Source: Sclerodactyla briareus (lineage: Eukaryota > Echinodermata > Holothuroidea > Dendrochirotida > Sclerodactylidae). Taken from it: 64,000 nt of DNA. The stretch covers positions 124,001 to 188,000 of the forward strand of contig JAODTK010001222.1 in the NCBI GenBank assembly GCA_026419785.1. Direction: 5' to 3'. Below, piece after piece: positions 36,119 through 47,730 of this stretch. Below the pieces are notes generated by a model, which saw nothing but the letters and a program-made list of their open reading frames with translations, was not told the origin of the DNA and ran no database searches. The stretch's first letter is position 1. Each line of letters opens with the position of its first letter. The translations under genes and the position numbers were made by a program.

Positions 36119-36745
36119 CTGTTAAAAGAAAATAGACAGAACACAAAGTGAAAGCTCCGATTGTTGATCCCAATGGCCTAGTTACCAGGGTACAGCCCGA
36201 AGAGAGGTTACAACCCTGTAACCTCCAACCCATACACCCACGTCGGTATCGAACGAATTTCCACGAAATGGCAACGAAATTCCACATGATGGTACGATCT
36301 GATAGATCCAAAGGATGATTCCATCAATGATCTCCCAAGTTACCGTAACCTACACCAGACACAGCTACTATCAGTGATGATTTTGTTTTGCAATATTCTA
36401 TTATGTGTTATTTCGAAGACCCATTTGGGCGACCAACCCGACCCCCACCCCTTCCCTTACAGTCATATGCAGGGAGCCAAATGAGGAATCAGACAAGAAA
36501 TCAATAAATTATTGGGAATTTTGCCATTTGAAGAGACTGGCCGATAGAAAGTGTGGCCCTGAGGTCGGGGGCAGACACTGACAGACCGACACTGATTACT
36601 AACGAGAAGGAAATGACAGAAAAGTGTCATGACCATGACGGCCACATGTGATCGCCCCCACCCCCGCTCCACGGTTTCAATTGACAGATCTCTCATAGCA
36701 AAAAAGGGGAGTGTGTAGAAGAGAAAAGATACAATTTGGATATAC

Positions 36746-36909
36746 AAGTTGTGTAGTTGATAAGGGATGCCGTGGGGCCGTTGTGTCGGGTACCCCCGTC
36801 GGATCCGTTGGGCGTCCTTGGCCCTCTGTCGGGGCCGCCCCAATCCAGCGCAATTCCAAAATTCCGTGAGACGATTTTTTCGTTGTAACGAAGTGTTAAG
36901 GCGCTGTTC
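36746..36909 (-). CDS. unnamed minus-strand gene, exon 6 (tentative)
   Basis: A 164-base stretch open in the only frame that links exon 5 (ends phase 2) to exon 7 (starts phase 1). It reads NSALTLRYNEKIVSRNFGIA, LDWGGPDRGPRTPN and ASLINYTTC, with one sequon (NYT). The acceptor (AATGAG|G) is weak and the donor is ACTT|GTATAT. An alternative frame is also open here, so the exon rests on phase and openness alone. Confidence 0.3.
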
Positions 36910-37256
36910 CTCATTCGCTGGGTGTTGCGAGATGATGGTTACCTCTTTATAACAAAGGAAATATTTGTTTATATTTAGTGTGTTCGTCCGGATAAATATG
37001 CCGCCCAGTAACATGCATAGGCGTAGTGTTTATTAACACCTATTTATACATTTTCAGTAGTAGGTATGACTGGATCGAATAATCAAGCGTCAGACCATTC
37101 CACTGTGAGATGGGATTTTAGTATTTCCGATAACCAGATAACAGGCTGACTTTAGCTGTATGGATACTTACATTGTTGTCACAATAACAATGTTTGATTG
37201 AACCAAGCTGCAAGTTCAATTTGACATAGTATGTGTTATATTAAATACACACTTAC

Positions 37257-37341
37257 CAAGCGTGGCCTCGGTAATCAAGCAGCTTAAGAAGACAGGCCTC
37301 CTTTACCGTCAGGTAAATGTCAAACTTCCACTTCTGTGGAT
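37257..37341 (-). CDS. unnamed minus-strand gene, exon 5
   Basis: An 85-base exon with acceptor TTCTACTTCTTCAG before 37341 and donor GCTTG|GTAAGTGTG at 37257, both strong. It runs from phase 1 to phase 2 and reads PQKWKFDIYLTVKEACLL, then KLLDYRGHA. It joins the end of the exon at 39188-39384 in phase. I do not recognise the domain. Confidence 0.65.
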
Positions 37342-39187
37342 CTGAAGAAGTAGAAGTTCCTTGCGGTAAACAACATTAAGTTAAACGATTTTCGCTGATT
37401 AGAGAGTTAATGAAGTGACGTAATGAGCAGACTCGAGATGCCTGCATGGCGCAGGCTAATGTAGGAAAAAATATGGAACTGAAAAACTGAAGAGGAAACT
37501 CTTTATGGTCGTTGTATGTTGTGTCCGAACCAAAATCGCCCTCACGTAGATTCCATTGTGCACATAGGATTCTGCGCATCATTCGAGCATTCGAACAAGA
37601 ATTCAAGCACTCGGAATGGATTTCGTGCTGTCGATGATCTTCTACTTTTTCTTAGTCTAAATATCACTTTTTCTGCTGAGTGTCTTCTCGTTTTCCGCCC
37701 GAGTTTTTGGGGTTTAGGGGAAGGGCGTCCCCTGCTGCCCAATCTCATACGTTCAGAGTTCCAAACCCACCCGAGAAACGTTTTAATCATGGTTACAGTA
37801 ACAAGCTACTTCAAAATGACATTCACTAATGAAGAGAAGAGGGGTCCTCCTCATACTAGGACGAATAAACTAAGATCAGCTTCCCCCCTTACTGTGGTCG
37901 GTAGTGTAGATTTACGAAACGACTTTTCTTCATTCTCAGTAGATCACAGCATAAGGACATTAAATATTCGAGCTGAGACCCGAATTCTGGAAAATCAGTA
38001 TATGCAACGGTGAAATGATGGTGTCACGAGGGAGGAGGGGGGGGGGGGGGGTCGTATAGTAAGATAAAGGTAGATGTAAAACATACACTTTCAGAAATAA
38101 CGAGCCATGTTGAGAACTGAATGAAAACCTGAAATATTGTTTACAACATTGAGCAAACCATTCATTGATTTCGTTGGGAATATCACGACCTTTCTCTTAT
38201 CAAAATCCTGGTGTCTACTGTGCAGATTATGATCCCTGGGACGTAATCAATTCCGTCAAGTGAATTAAGATATCTCCACATAGAAATGTGCTATGAATAT
38301 TCAAATTCGTGTGCGTGAGGATTTGATATGTCCTCTTTTACCCTGTGTTATCGCAAAGACCATTACGTGGCTACTTTAGGAGTCTACACTGGCTGGGCCG
38401 ACCCCTCTCTAGCCCGGGGTAATACCGTCGATACCACTGTCAAGGGAAGGGCAGCCAACCTGGGATTTTTGGTCCCAGTGAGCTATATCATATCTGACCT
38501 TTTACATCCATGTGCAGCCTGGGCAAGGTGCACTAGACTTATTAGCCTGCACAGTGAGTTCCGCATGATTTACCCATCAGTTAGACCAGAACCCCGCTGC
38601 CTTTTTCGTACCACACAACCATACCGGATGGAGTCATCAGTGACAGCGTCATTCTCATTGACGTCCATAGTCCCCTACGAACCGCTCGAAACTGCAGTAG
38701 ACAGCTGGATCTTCAAACAGGTTCATGTGCACTTGGCGTTATGTGACTCCTAGTCGGACAATATGACCCTGCGACCATGACCGATCGAGAGCTGGAGAGG
38801 GGGATTCCTGACGAACCTGGCACTATTTGGCAGCGTTCAATTCCATACTAACGGGTCGTGGAAGAGAATGCTGCGGAAAGCAGCAAGAATCTGGGAAACC
38901 TAACCTTAAGATTCGACGAACCTAATGTTTGATGAAGTCAATAAACGACGATGTGTTTTAGTTTGAATGTGAAGGCGGGGTTCGGCGTACCGAAAAGGTG
39001 GACGTCCGGTGGACTTATCCACCACTTCGAACTTGTGTGCACTGAACAGGGTGGCTAACCATCAATTTCCTTCCAATATGTGAGCGGTCCATATCCGCTG
39101 GCTTGCGTTCTTTTTGTTGACGAACGGTCCTGGCAAACCGCCACAACCGCCTCCCCAGTTATCTGACAGTGGGATACGGGTACTTAC
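37342..39187. other. intron of unnamed gene; G tract
   Basis: Between exons 4 and 5. A G run lies at 38037-38051. A frame of 141 codons at 38328-38753 (+) shows no family resemblance. Nothing else was supported. Confidence 0.4.
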
Positions 39188-39384
39188 TGGTGGCCTCGGA
39201 CCCATGGTAGGCTACTGCTAGCGATATCCAGAGAGGTCTCGCCCCAGTCTCCGCGTCTTCCTAACAGGGAATGCTCGCGCTCCACTGGAGTATTGCAAAA
39301 TGAACTGGTTCCTCTGCTAATATTGTCACTGATATGGCCGCGATATGTCGTGATCCCGTGGTCGCATGATACTCCCATGTTAGC
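39188..39384 (-). CDS. unnamed minus-strand gene, exon 4 (in-frame TAG)
   Basis: A 197-base exon with acceptor CGCTTCAG before 39384 and donor CACCA|GTAAGTACC at 39188. In the frame set by exon 3 it reads RLTWEYHATTGSRHIAAISV, TILAEEPVHFAILQWSASIP, C, then TAG (39261-39263), then EDAETGARPLWISLAVAYHG. It ends in phase 1, which fits exon 5. One substitution would open it. A second frame is also open through the exon (DNISRGTSSFCNT...), but its phase does not fit the neighbours. Confidence 0.55.
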
Positions 39385-39651
39385 CTGAAGCGTCTACTGA
39401 TCTCAGGCATTGCATGACAGGGTATAAGTGATGATACTGCAACTGTGATGCTATCCCGACCTTGCTAACTCGATAAGACAGGCAAACAGACACTCTCGAG
39501 AGAAGCGGATTGCACAAAACCAAACCGGGATGTCGCTGTCCACGATTGCCAGTGACACAGACGTGGTTTAAACCAGTCTAACTAGTGGTTAGTATATACA
39601 CGATTGAAGTTACGTGTCACTTAATCCCTCCAAATCACTGCGCGTCCCCCT

Positions 39652-39672
39652 TGCCCCCCCCCCCCTCCCTCG
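39652..39672 (+). repeat. poly-C-rich tract
   Basis: A C run interrupted by TT and T, in otherwise featureless sequence. Confidence 0.9.
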
Positions 39673-39874
39673 TTACTAAGCTTCCGACGCCTATGTCGCG
39701 AGGAAGAGAGTTGTTTCTTGAGTCTTTACTTCATTATCGGCCAAATGTTATTTCGGTTAATGATCCATTCTCAGTTGTTATATAATTATCGGTGTACCAA
39801 GTCTTCCTCTATGCCCACTGGTAGCTTCTCTTTTGCTGTATTTTCGCATTTCATCCTGCTGTGATTTGCTCGTT

Positions 39875-39945
39875 TATTGTTTAAGCGCTTCGATCTCGAC
39901 GTAGCGCGCTATATAAGTACATATTATTATAATATTATTAGATTA
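39875..39945 (+). mobile_element. LINE/SINE 3' end with ATT tail
   Basis: 'gtttaagcgcttcgatctcg', then 'gcgcgctatataagta', then an (ATT)n-like tail ('ttattataatattatta'). A GCGCTATATAAGT sequence followed by ATT repeats is a recurrent end of animal non-LTR elements. Only the extreme 3' end is visible. Confidence 0.6.
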
Positions 39946-40108
39946 TAATCCTAGTTCAACGCAGTTTTAATCTTCTGTTCCTCATCCTCATTCAGTCTAT
40001 TCAACAAAATGATGTCAAGACAGTGTTACCGGTAACACGAGACCATACACGGATTCATAAGAAGTACCTTAAATGAGAAATGGTCAAGGCCCGCACAAAT
40101 TATTTTAC

Positions 40109-40542
40109 CTGAACATTGCTCCGACACCAGGTGTCGCATTATTTTGCCTCTGTCGTGCTCGCCGTGATTCCTCGCCGGCGGCGTCGACTGTTGAGATGGA
40201 CGGGCTCCTACCTCCGACATGAGCAAGCGGCACCTGGAGGAGATTCCCGTTGGGTGTGGCCATCGGGCAGACGGACTGGAGCCGATCTCCGTCCGTGTCT
40301 CGCCCGTTAAACCAGACACTACAAGCGCCCTCTGAAGGAGGAGGCGTGTCGTCATCGCTTGTGCGTTCATCGTCGAACTGGTAGTAATCCTCTACAGGAC
40401 ACTTGGGAGAAGGTGGTTCCTCCTCCTTCTCCTTCTCTCCTCCCCGCCCCCTCCTCTCCTCAATACATCATCCTCCGGCTGATATCCCCATCTTGGTGAC
40501 CGGGGGTGGAGATGAGAACCTTCCTGGTTTCGACGACACCAT
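40109..40542 (-). CDS. unnamed minus-strand gene, exon 3 (frameshifted)
   Basis: A 434-base exon. The acceptor is a poly-T tract then AAAAAG before 40542, and the donor is TTCAG|GTAAAAT at 40109. In the frame set by exon 2 it starts NGVVETRKVLISTPGHQDGD, ISRRMMY, then meets TGA. Treating one T as extra moves it to EERRGRGGEKEKEEEPPSPK, CPVEDYYQFDDERTSDDDTP, SVWFNGRDTDGD and LQSVCPMATPNGNLLQVPL, with a Ser/Arg-rich end. That frame ends in phase 2, matching exon 4. The acidic, Pro/Ser-rich middle suggests a disordered linker. The original frame of the second half is also open backwards to the acceptor except for one TGA, so the exact repair is uncertain. Confidence 0.65.
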
Positions 40543-41739
40543 CTTTTTATAGGAAAAAAAATATTCACGCATTCATATTTTTCCCGGTATAACGGCAAAT
40601 AGACAAAACATTTGTAATCCGGCGGCGCGTACTAGGTAACTATGATTAGATGGGGTTTCACATCCCGACACCATAACATCTTGGTTAAATCGGCAGCACC
40701 CACGGTAGCCTTTTCTTGAGTTATGGATTTACTGTTTTCTCGTCCTAGCAGCCTACTCGGGGAACAGAACAAACTTGTTTCAACTGCGATAGAACATATC
40801 GCAAAAAATTAGGGGCGCTTCCGAGTCACTCCATGGAATGTGAGGCGCACACTAATGATAACACATCGAGGTGACAAGTTCACGCAACTAAGGTCCGTTG
40901 CTCGAGCAACCGTTGTACTGATGAGAATAACCCATCCTTCCCATAATGCATTCGCGACAGTTTTGCGATAAGGTACAGTACTGATAAATGTGTAGTATTA
41001 TTTTAATATTTAGTAACATATGGGATACAGTAGAGAAAAAAAATCCGATTTCGCTTGTACGCAATTTTATTATTTTAATATTATTAATTAATACCAGTAT
41101 ATCGCGTACCAATGGATGCACCATTAGAGCAACAGTGCAACTCTGTATTCACGCTGAACAGGAGCAGTATGTGGGATTTCCAACGGCAGCGCGCTTGATT
41201 TTCCAAGTGGTGCGCCACCACAGCGTCTAGAAAATTTTGGGGGTTTCATACCCATGAATATCGGAAAATAGCATTTTCTGGGCACAAACGAACAACCCGA
41301 TTCTCCGTTTAGCTGGAACTAAAACGTTTTTACGTCCATATCAGGTTCAAAATTGCAGTCCTGGCAAGCAGCGTCAGATTTTGCACTTCCCATCAACTAT
41401 ATATGCTGAGCGCCACCAAACTCAGGTTCGTAGTCAGGTTCCTGATGTGGAAATTGCGTCCCGGTCGTTTTCAGGTTAAAAAAAAACGTACTGTACAATT
41501 TGAGGATTGCTTTGTTTCTTCTTCTTGTGTCTTCCCTTCTGTCTTTCTTCTCGTGTTCACATTCTCTCTCTCAGTGGTACGGACAAACCAGATTACATAC
41601 CAATACCTATTTCATTGATCTGTGTGAATTACGCCGAAGCAGGATTAGCAGATCTGCAGGTGTACCGTATACGTCGTAGCCATGTTTCTGAAATTCAGGG
41701 GCGCTGTACACCCCGTAAACGCAAAAGGGCCTCATTATG

Positions 41740-41900
41740 TCTCCTTTTCACTTCACGTTCCCGGCCGACGCTTCTCGTATATCCATTTTTCGCTCCTGTC
41801 TTTCTCCCTTCGTTCCTAGTTTTCTATTTTTTCTCCTTCCTCTCTTCCTCTTCCCTCTGTCCCCTCCCCCCTTCCCCTCCCCCCTTCCTCCTTTCTTACC
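41740..41900 (+). repeat. polypyrimidine (C/T-rich) tract
   Basis: About 160 bases of mainly C and T, giving Ser/Pro/Phe-rich open frames that are not credible proteins. Confidence 0.8.
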
Positions 41901-42267
41901 CGGGGGCGCGCACCCTAAACAACCCCGGATACGCGCTCGCAAATACAAGTTTCACCGTTCTTACAATAATTGGCGAGCATGAAAAGCCGAAGTGTGAGCT
42001 GCAAATGTTCCATCAGAATAGATTAATGGCAATCCAGTCATCTCGGTATTTTATTTATTGATTAAAGTTTGGTCATTGGTGTATTAATAGCAATTAGAAC
42101 AGGCAAAAAAAGCATATGTGCCTCGTATCAACGACGAATTGCCCCGTTACCTTGACTGAAACTCAAGAATCTGGACTACTTGGTTCAAACGGAGAGCGTC
42201 ATTGTACACACAATGAAGGAATACTCCCGACATGACTGTCTATACTCTGAAAAGTAACGACACTTAC

Positions 42268-42419
42268 TCAAGTCCTGAAAACATCCGGGGTTCAAGGAGG
42301 ACACGGATTTGCCTTCGCGTTTGGAATTTGGCTGGGGACGATTGAACCTTGGCTCAGTCACAGTCCTCACGGGGGAATGCCGCTCTGTGAAGCTGATCCA
42401 GCCATGTTCCATCTCCTCT
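42268..42419 (-). CDS. unnamed minus-strand gene, exon 2
   Basis: A 152-base exon with acceptor AATTACAG before 42419 and donor TTGA|GTAAGT at 42268. After a split Arg it reads EEMEHGWISFTERHSPVRTV, TEPRFNRPQPNSKREGKSVS and SLNPGCFQDL. It is Ser/Arg/Pro-rich and cytoplasmic in style. Its phases (2 to 1) match exons 1 and 3. No frame break is needed. Confidence 0.75.
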
Positions 42420-43093
42420 CTGTAATTAAATATTCATTTTAAATGAGTCTAGTACATGGAAGGAGAGGAACAGATATCTCGAGAAACAAAAGTCACCCGA
42501 TACAACCCAAACGTTTTACACAGGACTGCTGATAAGTGCTTTGGCCCCAAATTGCTCTTGGTTGCAATTTTCAACGAATGGTTGTTCCCTTGGGCGACTA
42601 TATAGTCAAACGGTGTGAGGTCTGAGAACAATCATTTACCCCAGAATCGATGCATGGAATCGGTTCGAAGTTTCGTTGTTCAGGTGATTCGAATTATTTC
42701 AAAGGACATAATACTCACTCTTGATTTCTTAATTAGTCTACGAGTGTGGCTATTTTTCATAAGGCATGAACGTGAAAAATTTCTCGTAGTTCCAAAGTTA
42801 ACATCATCACTTTTGTACTGATAGAACGCAATTTCATACGAAAAATCGACGAGGTTACTATGCATTAATTATTGCACATTGAACTAATGATCAATGTGCA
42901 AATTGATAAACAGAATAAACATGGCCATATGGGAATGTTTAAATAATTACCTCAGGGCAACATGTAGATACAGCTGAAATATTTTCTGGACGCGTCACTA
43001 TTCAAATACACCCCAAACAATCCCCCAGGCTACGACGCATACCCAAAAAACTTTTTCGAATGCGTCATGTTCATCAGAAATTTAGTATACTAC

Positions 43094-43321
43094 CTGCGCT
43101 TGAAGATCAGGTACTCGTGTTTCGGGCCAGTGGCGGTCTGATGGATCACACAAAGGACATTTTCCCGATGATTGGACGGCACCATCTGAAATTGATTAAG
43201 GACGCCAATGATGACGCCTCCACGCAGAGGAATACTGCTGATGAGGGTGCGGGGAGTGTAGATGTCCATACTGATACCGCCATCTTGGTGAAATTTAACT
43301 TCAACTTCGTGCGTGTCCATT
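43094..43321 (-). CDS. unnamed minus-strand gene, exon 1 of those seen
   Basis: A 228-base exon with acceptor CTAAAACAG before 43321 and donor GCGCAG|GTAGTA at 43094. It is open throughout, phase 2 to 2: MDTHEVEVKFHQDGGISMDI, YTPRTLISSIPLRGGVIIGV, LNQFQMVPSNHRENVLCVIH and QTATGPKHEYLIFKR. The ATG near its start lies one base inside the exon and an acceptor precedes it, so it is probably internal and the true start lies further upstream on the minus strand (above 43.4 kb). The alternating hydrophobic pattern suggests a compact beta-rich domain. I could not name the family. Confidence 0.75.
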
Positions 43322-43383
43322 CTGTTTTAGATGGTTGAAGGTAAAAAGAAGGATACACGTAACTAATTAGCAGTACGTCAACT

Positions 43384-43385
43384 AT

Positions 43386-43424
<39 letters not shown>

Positions 43425-43426
43425 TT
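43384..43426. repeat. TTTA microsatellite
   Basis: A perfect (TTTA)n tract of about 43 bases. Confidence 0.97.
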
Positions 43427-43573
43427 GAAAATGTATCTATAAAACATGGAAAGAGTATTACTATGCTGCATTACCACGTGACTATATAGAATATCTTCCC
43501 TCATGGATTGCAAATAAAATGGTAGCTCCATCATACAGTGTTGGCATTAAGGTGATGCAGAGTGTAACTAAAT

Positions 43574-43603
43574 AATAATATAATAATAATAATAATAATA
43601 ATC

Positions 43604-43645
<42 letters not shown>

Positions 43646-43930
43646 CAAAGAAAATTGAACAAATAAGTGTCCCTTGACAGAACAACAGAGGTGGAGTTGA
43701 CGATTTCAGCTGGGAGAGCATTCTACAGCTTAGGGGCTGCGGCGAAGAAACACCTATCACTAGTAAAAGTACAACTAGAAAAGTCGTGCGGTAAACCGCC
43801 AGACGGAGCTATATCCCGCATTCTATTCAAGAAATTAGTGAGATGAAATGGACAATATTCGTAGAAAGAGACATTCATAGATTGTGAAGCGAACAAAACG
43901 TGTAAAGGTATATGGGTCATTCCCTGAATG
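43574..43930 (-). mobile_element. LINE 3' end with (TTA)n tail
   Basis: On the minus strand, SDRCFFAAAPKL, a TAG in place of the usual Trp, then NALPAEIVNSTSV. This is the C-terminal 'AP-LWN-LP--I' block of CR1/L2-like reverse transcriptases. It is followed by the element's tail, an (ATT)n microsatellite occupying 43574-43645 on the + strand as TAA repeats. Upstream RT domains are missing, so the copy is 5'-truncated. Confidence 0.75.
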
Positions 43931-44394
43931 GAAACGAAGAAGGGACCAACCTATGAACAGATTTCAGGCACAAAATCCGTTTTTCATCCATTGCTCAATC
44001 AATTTCTACTCAAGAAGGACCTTCTTGTGTAATTGTTTCATGTCTACTGATCAAACGTACTATTTGCATTGAAAATATTATATACAACACTCCACAGTCT
44101 CATTAAATTGGATTAATACAGGGTGTCCATATGTAAAGGGACACCAAAGTATTCAAATTGAATCAACCCCACACCAGACTGTTAATTGTTTATGAATTGA
44201 TCTGATTATTTTGTTCAATTTCTGACAAGGATATTAAACAAATTCGTTAAGTAGTTTCAGGTGTTAGGCCATAAGAAGCATATTAGGACTGTAACTGCAC
44301 TTGTTAATTTTGAGGCACCCCTACAGCCCCGGACAAGGTGCGCCTTAAATAAGCACAGTTTATTCAAGATTCGACCTTAACCACATGAGTTTTT

Positions 44395-45640
44395 GACACC
44401 CTAATGACCTTCGAATGACCTTTAAATATATGGAACCGTTTTTAATGAGAATTGTTCTCTCCATGTGAGTACACCACTCATCCACTCTAGGAGGCATTTT
44501 GCATTCTGATGACCACACCCAGTGCTATTGCCGGAAAAGTACTAAAATCAGTTTGTTACCCCTACTTGACCTTTAATGAACCTTAATGACGATGGCGGTT
44601 TTTATTTGGAAAAATTGTTGCCTCCATGTGATGCATCCTCCTAGAAGCATATGCATTCCATAACATGTCCAATGTTATTGCGAAAAAGGCTTATCAACTT
44701 AACTTTGACCCCTTGTACCACAAACCACCACAGTAAGCGTGTCCGATCGAAGCGGGATTGTTTCCCTCCATGACGCACACAAAAGTCTATCACATATCCA
44801 AAAATAACCAGTTTTTTCCTGTTTTAGTGCCTGTACCTCCTTAATAAGCACATTTATCAAGATTCTCCTTGAACCACATTACCCCCGACAGAGGTCAATT
44901 TCATTTCAGATGTCACACACATGCAGGTCCACAATTATATCACAAGTGATGAACCTCATCCAGCCTTCGCAAGATATCAATTCTTCCTCTCGTTATAGCC
45001 AAAAAACAGTTTTTGACTCCTAAGTGACCTTTAATGACCTTCCATGAAATGGCGGTTTTTCTGAAAATTGTTGCACTCCATTTGATGCATCCACTCCTAG
45101 AAAAAAGCCTATGCATTCAATGAACCAGTCAATGTTATGCGGAAAAAAAGGTAGAAAATGGAAACTTTGACCCCTTGTAAACAAGTAAGTGTCCGATCGA
45201 AGCGGGAGTGTTTCCCTCCATGGAAGCACACAAAGGCTCTATCACATATCCAAAAATAACCAGTTCTTTTTTGCCCGTAAATACTTAAATAAGCACATTG
45301 AGTCAAGACTCGACCTTGAACCACATGATCACCCGACAGAGGGTCACAAATTCATTTCAGAGGTCACAACATGCAGGTCAACAATTATTATTAACAATGA
45401 TGACCATCCAGGCCTTCGCAGGATATTCAATTCTAGATATAGCCTAAAAAACAGTCTTTGTCCTATAGTGACCTTTAATGAACTTCAATGACATGGCGGT
45501 TTTTATGAAATTGGTACACTGCCATGTGATGCAATCACTCGTAAGAAGCATATGCATTCCAATTAACATGTCCATGTTATTGAGACAAAAAAGTAGTATC
45601 TAAACTCATCATCATCGATTGATCAGGATAACTAGATGCA
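44395..45640 (+). repeat. tandem array, about 445-bp unit
   Basis: The phrase 'tgacctttaatgacctt' then 'atgacatggcggtttt' recurs at about 44568, 45027 and 45468 (spacing about 459 and 441). Each is followed by 'ccatgtgatgcat', 'tatgcattc', 'gtccgatcgaagcggga' and 'tatccaaaaataaccagt'. A shorter, older unit begins near 44398. No coding content; no palindrome or transposase signal. Confidence 0.85.
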
Positions 45641-46405
45641 AATTGTCTCAAAAATTTACCCGCAGTGATCTTGATGCTATTGAAATAAAGTATCAGGATG
45701 GTAGAGGGTCCCTATCACAAAGTTCGTCAAATCCTAAAATGTTGAGAACAGAATTGCAGTAATTATTCTAATGATGCTAACAAATATGTAAACTAAACAC
45801 CACAAATAATGACCGTCAGTGATTTCAACGCAATGTAATAAATTTATACGGGACTGTAGAGGTCCTATCACCAAGTTTCGTGAGATCCAACAAAGTTATA
45901 AATTTGCCTAAATGCTAATTGGGCCAACTATATGCGAATTAGTCATGCAAGATCAGATGACCCCAGTGACCTTGGCCACATTAGGAAAATTTACTCGGCA
46001 CTTGATAGTTGGCCCATTCACCAAGTTTCATGAAAATGAAAAAGTTTGAAATATCACATACATTATGATAATTAGGCTACTGGCCAAGAAATGCAAACTT
46101 GACCTCGGATGACCTTGAAATTGTCGCCTGTTTTTTGAGCCACAAACTACCCCCAACCACACGTTTCATGTAAATCGCCACAAATTGGAAAATTTTGCGG
46201 AAAACCTCTGCAAAATAGCGCAGCAAATATACGATATAGCCCATTTTCGCACTTATCCGAGATTTTACTCATACGGCAATGTGTACCAAGTTTTGTGTCA
46301 ATCAGATAAAGTGTTAAAGGAATGAGAGCGCTAAAACGCCAAAGGTCCGGCGGCGGCGGCGACGGAGGACGGCGCGGGCGGCGGCGGAGAGACGGCGGGC
46401 ACTAG
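45641..46405 (+). repeat. degenerate repeat ending in CGG-rich tract
   Basis: Continues the array with decayed modules: 'ccaagtttcatga' or 'caagtttcgtgag' near 45882 and 46020, 'gtgaccttgg' near 45970, then 'aaggtccggcggcggcggcg' at 46343 and a GGC/GGA-rich run to about 46400. Such modules ending in a CGG-rich tract are seen in many marine invertebrate genomes; the element type is not established. Confidence 0.6.
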
Positions 46406-47132
46406 GTCAAACCATAATATACCCGAACAATTATCAGTGTTGGCGGGGGATAAAGTACGGGTGTACCCCAAGAGGGTCTGAGTGGAACTCCCGTGGTTAT
46501 ACCGAGCCTGATGCCTAATGACCCGATGTAGGATAGATATAGGGCGAAGCGAGTGTGACTTAATAGGGCATGAGAACTATTTCTGGTTTGTTCACGGCAT
46601 ATTGACAAATAACAGTTCGAATAAGTGTACTACGGAGTTGAAGTTATTTCTTTGGGTATTCCTCGCTGACGTGGTGAGGGGAGGGGATATCGAGGACGAG
46701 TTTTGTTGGAGTGGTGAGATGAGGAGAGGTGGTACTCATGGAATTTGTCTAACATCACAAACACATCATTCCAGAAACAAAAACATACTAGTAGGGATTT
46801 GTCCTACAGTGTCCTAGGTGGCCATATCCTTCCAGTTTCTTATACACAAGGACAGTAAGTACATAGTGCGCTTCCCAAAATTTGCACGCCTATCAGGGTT
46901 CCACAAAACTCAACAAGAGTGGGCAATCCCCGAGGGGGCAATCACACGATGGGCAGATCTAATCGACGCCTGTAAATTTTGAAATATTCGAAAATCAGAC
47001 TATGGATGAAAATAACGGATTACTAGACGGAAAACTTATTGGCAGTAATCTGTGAAAAATTAAGTTACTTTTTACCTTGTGTTTGAATTTGAAATCATTC
47101 TCTTCCAGACTCTGATATAATATATTATATAT

Positions 47133-47174
<42 letters not shown>

Positions 47175-47201
47175 ATATATAATATATATATATATATATA
47201 G

Positions 47202-47237
<36 letters not shown>

Positions 47238-47603
47238 ATATAAACTTTGCCAATAATGGAATCCCCCTAGTAAAATCCAATTAGTGAGAATAAGACATTT
47301 CGCCAAGCTGGGGTCCATTCCCCCCTAAATGCCAACTTTCGAAAGAGAAAGAATGATTTGTGACAATAGTCTCGTGTAAAACTTCACCATGGTCGGACAT
47401 GCAAATGCACACACGCATGAACACACCCGTATGCGCCACCCTTTTCGAGTGCACATCATTGCTGAACCACCAAGTACTCACTCATTGGTACCCCACCCAT
47501 AGAACCCGTCCACTGGATACCCACCTCATGAACCAACGTAATTGTTACCAGAGCGACCGTTTGCTATGCTACCAAGCCACGTAAATATAGGTGAAATGAC
47601 TAC
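46406..47603. other. non-coding plus AT microsatellite
   Basis: No exon was supported apart from weak donor-like sites (ACA|GTAAGT at about 46850). A long AT repeat occupies 47119-47242. Confidence 0.4.
47119..47242. repeat. AT microsatellite
   Basis: An (AT)n tract with periodic phase breaks. Confidence 0.97.
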
Positions 47604-47730
47604 CGTATACTCTCCATTCGGTCTTTTGAGACCGATATGCATATTAAAATACGCATAACTGTATGCAGTTCCTCCCTTATGGCTGATGTAATCACAAGAC
47701 GGCAGCTGCGGTGGGTCAGTCATAGAACTA
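47604..47730 (-). CDS. candidate exon of unknown protein
   Basis: A minus-strand open stretch with acceptor GAAGGTCAG before 47730 and donor ATACG|GTAGTC at 47604, phase 2 to 0. It reads SSMTDPPQLPSCDYISHKGG, then TAYSYAYFNMHIGLKRPNGE. It is on the same strand as the unnamed gene and 4.3 kb upstream of its first recognised exon, so it could be an earlier exon, but its phase (0) does not fit exon 1 (2) directly and at least one exon would have to lie between. Confidence 0.4.

Noticed and set aside
38328-38753. 141-codon + strand frame
   Set aside because: No family resemblance; lies in an intron of the minus-strand gene; probably chance or an unknown old repeat.
41507-42061. 184-codon + strand frame
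   Set aside because: Driven by a polypyrimidine tract giving Ser/Pro/Phe-rich sequence.
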